Source of the DNA: Streptococcaceae bacterium
GTDB lineage: Bacteria; Bacillota; Bacilli; Lactobacillales; Streptococcaceae
NCBI GenBank assembly: GCA_031279745.1
Contig: JAITHN010000046.1
Location: 1-10,469, forward strand
Length of the DNA stretch: 10,469 nt
Direction: 5' to 3'
The notes beneath the pieces are model-generated. The model worked only from the letters and a program-made list of their open reading frames with translations, made no database searches and was not told the origin of the DNA. A program made the translations under genes and the position numbers. Each line of letters starts with the position of its first letter. The stretch's first letter is position 1. Shown here in pieces: positions 7,674 to 10,469 of the stretch.

Positions 7674-8581
7674 GAAAAAGAATGTTTTTAGGAATACTCC
7701 CTTTGATCCTTGCAAGTTTTCTCAGTTTTCCCGTGTTTGCGGATGAGAAGGTTTATCTTTTTGGCATAGAAAAAAACTCCGTTCCTTATGAGTTTACGAA
7801 CGATAGGGGAGTATTTACAGGCGTTGATGTTGAAATTCTGAAAGAAATATCCAATCTAACGCATTTTCAATATAAATTTGAGTATTATGATGATTTTTAT
7901 AAAATGTTGGAAGATTTGCAGAATGGAAAAACGGATGCCATATTGAATAATATTTACATGACGGATGAACGCAAGAAAGTGTTTGATTTTTCCGATAGTT
8001 ATTATTTAGATGGAACACAACTTGCTGTGATGGACAACTCAGATCTTCGTAATTTAGCTGATTTTAAGGGGAAAACCATTGGTGTGGTCGAAGGAACAGT
8101 CAATGAAGTTTTTTTAAAAACAAAAGACAAAGAATTTTTTGAGAAGAACAAACAAGTGATTCTCAAGTCAAATGAGGAACTCTATCGACAACTTGAGGAT
8201 GGAAGATTAGATGCGGTTTATACAAATGCAATGGAACTCTCTTATTCCAAAGCTCATGGAAAGCAGATTCGAGCGATTTCCCCTGATCTTCACGAACTCC
8301 CCATCGCAATGATTGTAAAAAAAGCGGAAGATAGTGCGCTTCTTGAAAAGTTCAACGATGGTTTAGAAAGAATTGAAGAAAACGGAAAATTAGATGAAAT
8401 CATTGAAAAATATACGACAAATGTCACGAGCGAAGATGATGCTATTGAGTTTAAAAAGAATAATTCAACGAATGCTCTCGGAGGAGTGCTTATCCTCCCA
8501 GGCATTATAGTGCTCCTAGGTTTTTCTTTTGGAATCTATTTCTGGAATAGGAAAAAGGGGATGATCCCGCCAACCGAGTAG
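7670..8581 (+). CDS. Family 3 solute-binding protein with C-terminal membrane anchor
   Basis: 303 residues from a TTG start. Residues 1-24 are a signal peptide (cleavage likely VFA|DE) without a lipobox cysteine. Residues about 26-250 are a periplasmic-binding-protein type II domain of the polar amino-acid family: SVPYEF, TGVDVEILKEIS, NGKTDAILNNIYMTDERKKVFDFSDSY and the hinge segment LADFKGKTIGVVEG. R101 in TDER is the family's ligand-carboxylate arginine. The usual aspartate that binds the ligand amino group appears as N186 in DAVYTN, so the ligand may not be a standard amino acid. After a short linker, a helix (about 270-292) and a short NRKKG tail anchor it in the membrane, where Gram-positive binding proteins are normally lipoproteins. 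No permease or ATPase gene is adjacent. Expression is probably coupled to the preceding pilin-like gene; a shared complex is an inference. Confidence 0.85.
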   Translation: MRKRMFLGILPLILASFLSFPVFADEKVYLFGIEKNSVPYEFTNDRGVFTGVDVEILKEISNLTHFQYKFEYYDDFYKMLEDLQNGKTDAILNNIYMTDERKKVFDFSDSYYLDGTQLAVMDNSDLRNLADFKGKTIGVVEGTVNEVFLKTKDKEFFEKNKQVILKSNEELYRQLEDGRLDAVYTNAMELSYSKAHGKQIRAISPDLHELPIAMIVKKAEDSALLEKFNDGLERIEENGKLDEIIEKYTTNVTSEDDAIEFKKNNSTNALGGVLILPGIIVLLGFSFGIYFWNRKKGMIPPTE

Positions 8582-8636
8582 CACGTTGTCCAACTAAGAT
8601 AACGGATGTAACTCTAGCAACATAACGATGTAACGT

Positions 8637-8666
8637 AACTCCTCCAAAGTGGTTTGGGGGAGTTTT
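8637..8666 (+). terminator. Probable terminator after the surface-protein operon
   Basis: AACTCCTCCAAA (8637-8648) pairs with TTTGGGGGAGTT (8653-8664) over 12 bases with one G-U pair, around a GTGG loop. Only four T follow (8663-8666), then CAGG and five more T, so termination may be incomplete and some transcription may reach pnp. Confidence 0.65.
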
Positions 8667-8712
8667 CAGGTTTTTGAAAAGCTAACGAGTGTGGAATGAC
8701 ACATATATGCAG

Positions 8713-8726
8713 TTTGGAGGAGTTTT
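8713..8726 (+). repeat. Second copy of the terminator right arm
   Basis: TTTGGAGGAGTTTT matches TTTGGGGGAGTTTT (8653-8666) at 13 of 14 bases and is perfectly complementary over 12 bases to the terminator's left arm (8637-8648). It contains GGAGGAG, which looks like a ribosome site; the left arm contains CCTCC, which could mask it. Confidence 0.6.
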
Positions 8727-8760
8727 GCGCGTAAGCATCGCATTATTCGGGAAATTGTTG

Positions 8761-8779
8761 TAAAATACACAATGTGTAT
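8761..8779 (+). promoter_or_regulatory. Candidate pnp -10 box with overlapping palindrome
   Basis: TAAAAT (8761-8766) is a good -10 match, but the -35 position at 17-base spacing (TCGCAT, 8738-8743) is poor. ATACACA (8765-8771) and TGTGTAT (8773-8779) form a perfect 7-base inverted repeat around one A, overlapping the -10 and the probable transcription start, so an operator is possible. The promoter assignment is tentative. Confidence 0.35.
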
Positions 8780-8782
8780 CCT

Positions 8783-8835
8783 CAACTAATCAAAGTAGAG
8801 TGGATAAAATATATCCATTGTCCTTTGCTTAGTTG
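8783..8835 (+). promoter_or_regulatory. Long stem-loop in the pnp leader
   Basis: CAACTAATCAAAG (8783-8795) pairs with CTTTGCTTAGTTG (8823-8835) at 12 of 13 positions. Inside it TGGATA (8801-8806) pairs perfectly with TATCCA (8812-8817) around the loop 8807-8811, with a partly paired internal loop between the two stems. It ends 15 bases before the AAGAGG ribosome site of pnp. In E. coli a 5' stem-loop of pnp mRNA is cut by RNase III and then degraded by PNPase as feedback; a similar role here is an inference. Confidence 0.6.
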
Positions 8836-8862
8836 GTGCATAATAAAAAAAAGAGGTAGAAA

Positions 8863-10469
8863 ATGAGTAAACAAGTATTTGAAACAGTTTTAGCAGGGCG
8901 TAAGCTAGTTGTTGAAATTGGGGAAGTCGCAAAACAAGCAAATGGCTCTGTAGTTGTAAGATTTGGAGACACAACAGTTCTCACAGCGGCGGTTATGAAC
9001 AAGAAACCGATTGATGCAGGATTCTTTCCATTGACGGTAAACTACACAGAGAAAATGTATGCAGCAGGAAAGATTCCTGGTGGATTCTTAAAACGTGAAA
9101 GTCGTCCTTCAACTCAAGAAACACTAACTGCACGTTTGATAGACCGTCCTATCCGCCCGATGTTTGCGGAAGGATTTAGAAATGAAATTCAAGTCATCAA
9201 TACCGTATTGAGCTATGAGCCAGACAATTCTCCACAGATGACGGCAATGTTTGCCTCAAGTTTAGCATTAACGATTAGTGACATTCCTTTTGAAGGTCCG
9301 ATTGCTGGTGTTGATGTTGGATATGTTGACGGAGAATACGTCCTTATGCCTACGAAAGAACAGAAAGAAAAATCTGTTTTAGACTTATCTGTGGCAGGAA
9401 CGATCGAAGCGATTAACATGGTTGAGAGTGGAGCAGATCAGCTTTCAGAAGAGATCATGTTAGGAGCGCTCATGTTTGGGCATGACGCCATTAAAGAATT
9501 GAACAGATTCCAAGAAGAAATTCGTCAAGCTGTCGGAAAAGAAAAAGCAGAAGTTGAATTATTGATTGTGAATGAAGAGTTGTCTAAAGAAATTAATGAC
9601 TCATTTTATTCAAAATTGGCTACGGCAGTTCAAGTTGAAGAGAAAAAGGCACGTGAAGCAAGAACAGAAGAAGTCAAAGACGAAGTCGTTGCATACTACG
9701 AAGAGAAATTTGCTGAAGATGAAGACAAAGTTCGTAAAATGCGAGAAGTGCATGAAATTCTTGAACAAATGGAACATGCGGAAGTTCGTCGTCTTATTAC
9801 TGTTGATAAAGTTCGCCCTGATGGACGTAAAGTTGATGAAATCCGTCCGTTAGAAAGCAAAATCGACTTTTTACCACGCGTACATGGTTCTGGTTTGTTT
9901 ACACGCGGGCAAACGCAAGCGCTCTCTATCCTTACGCTTGCTCCCTTGTCAGAAGGACAAATGATTGATGGCTTAGATGATAAATACGACAAACGTTTCT
10001 TGCATCACTACAACTTCCCGCAATACTCTGTTGGGGAAACTGGAAGATATGGTGCTCCTGGTCGTCGTGAAGTAGGGCATGGGGCACTAGGTGAAAGAGC
10101 TTTAGAACGTGTGCTTCCAAGCATTGAAGAATTTCCATATGCGATTCGTCTCGTTGCAGAAGTTTTAGAGTCTAACGGTTCTTCTTCACAGGCTAGTCTA
10201 TCTGCAGGAACCCTTGCCTTGATGGCAGGTGGGGTGCCAATTAAAGCGCCTGTTGGAGGAATTGCAATGGGGCTAGTCAGTGATGGAGCAAACTACACGA
10301 TTCTTACAGATATTCAAGGGCTTGAAGATCACTTCGGAGATATGGACTTTAAAGTAGCGGGAACTTCCGAAGGAATCACTGCTCTTCAAATGGATATCAA
10401 GATTAAAGGAATCAACGAACAAATTTTACGTGAAGCTCTTGTTCAAGCGAAGAAAGCACGTTTAGAAGT
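8863..10469 (+). CDS. pnp: Polyribonucleotide nucleotidyltransferase (PNPase), N-terminal part (3' end outside window)
   Basis: The first 535 complete codons of PNPase, the phosphate-dependent 3'-5' exoribonuclease of RNA turnover; the full family length is about 700 residues. The start ATG follows AAGAGG (8851-8856) by 6 bases, and the frame is open to the right edge. The first RNase PH-like core carries GGFLKRESRPS and TARLIDRPIRPMF. The linking alpha-helical domain covers roughly residues 215-310. The second, catalytic core shows FTRGQTQAL, then SNGSSS with S440-S442 (phosphate binding), and D489, D495 and K497 in DHFGDMDFK, matching the catalytic D486, D492 and K494 of E. coli PNPase. The KH and S1 RNA-binding domains lie beyond the window. 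Arginine is mostly CGT here, unlike the AGA-rich surface-protein genes, which fits high expression. The structured leader suggests post-transcriptional control. Confidence 0.97.
   Translation, partial: MSKQVFETVLAGRKLVVEIGEVAKQANGSVVVRFGDTTVLTAAVMNKKPIDAGFFPLTVNYTEKMYAAGKIPGGFLKRESRPSTQETLTARLIDRPIRPMFAEGFRNEIQVINTVLSYEPDNSPQMTAMFASSLALTISDIPFEGPIAGVDVGYVDGEYVLMPTKEQKEKSVLDLSVAGTIEAINMVESGADQLSEEIMLGALMFGHDAIKELNRFQEEIRQAVGKEKAEVELLIVNEELSKEINDSFYSKLATAVQVEEKKAREARTEEVKDEVVAYYEEKFAEDEDKVRKMREVHEILEQMEHAEVRRLITVDKVRPDGRKVDEIRPLESKIDFLPRVHGSGLFTRGQTQALSILTLAPLSEGQMIDGLDDKYDKRFLHHYNFPQYSVGETGRYGAPGRREVGHGALGERALERVLPSIEEFPYAIRLVAEVLESNGSSSQASLSAGTLALMAGGVPIKAPVGGIAMGLVSDGANYTILTDIQGLEDHFGDMDFKVAGTSEGITALQMDIKIKGINEQILREALVQAKKARLE

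Larger units (their letters stand above)
8582..8862 (+). other. Structured intergenic leader upstream of pnp
   Basis: 281 bases without a convincing protein gene. In order it holds two imperfect copies of AACGGATGTAAC (8601-8612 and 8624-8634), the terminator hairpin, a second copy of that hairpin's right arm (8713-8726), a -10-like TAAAAT with an overlapping palindrome (8761-8779), a long stem-loop (8783-8835), and the pnp ribosome site AAGAGG (8851-8856). rpsO, which often precedes pnp, is not here. Confidence 0.7.

Noticed and set aside
9572..9853. 93-codon + strand frame inside pnp
   Set aside because: It is an out-of-frame shadow; pnp is continuous and well conserved through this stretch, and the translated frame is lysine-rich and resembles no family.
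9696..9992. 98-codon minus-strand frame opposite pnp
   Set aside because: No ribosome site and no recognisable motifs; it is explained by codon bias of the pnp strand.
1..10469. CRISPR array, tRNA, rRNA, insertion sequence or phage attachment site
   Set aside because: No regularly spaced repeats, cloverleaf, transposase frame or terminal inverted repeats were seen on either strand.

Overview
The window looks like a low-GC Gram-positive chromosome (Bacillota, class Bacilli), most likely order Lactobacillales. Four things point there: AGGAGG-type ribosome sites, a MutL carrying the endonuclease motifs found in bacteria without MutH, the contiguous mutS-mutL-ruvA-ruvB order, and a SpaA-type pilin-like surface protein. 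I do not name a genus. All genes lie on the + strand.

Bases 1-5733 are a DNA-repair block: the 3' end of mutS, mutL, a Cof-type HAD phosphatase, ruvA and ruvB. ruvA starts directly after the phosphatase stop codon and ruvB starts 3 bases after ruvA, so these three are probably translated from one message. A clean hairpin plus T-run (5786-5812) ends the block. MutS and MutL recognise and process mismatches, and each carries a visible beta-clamp-binding peptide. RuvA and RuvB branch-migrate Holliday junctions. A perfect inverted repeat made of two DnaA-box-like sequences, with a third near-match, sits between mutL and the phosphatase gene.

Bases 5810-8666 hold a two-gene transcription unit with its own candidate promoter and terminator. 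The first gene encodes a 601-residue secreted, membrane-anchored protein with the domain order of SpaA-type pilins. The residues that carry pilin chemistry are replaced: the pilin lysine, the isopeptide lysine, and the LPXTG sorting motif. The second gene overlaps it by 3 bases (TTGA) and encodes a family-3 solute-binding protein that is held by a C-terminal membrane helix rather than a lipid anchor. No transporter genes accompany it. This pair is the most unusual content of the window.

Bases 8582-8862 are a structured leader in front of pnp. They contain a terminator whose left arm can also pair perfectly with a second downstream copy of the right arm, a small palindrome at a -10-like box, and a long stem-loop just before the pnp ribosome site. 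The stem-loop recalls the pnp leader hairpin used for autoregulation in E. coli. pnp (polynucleotide phosphorylase) runs off the right edge.
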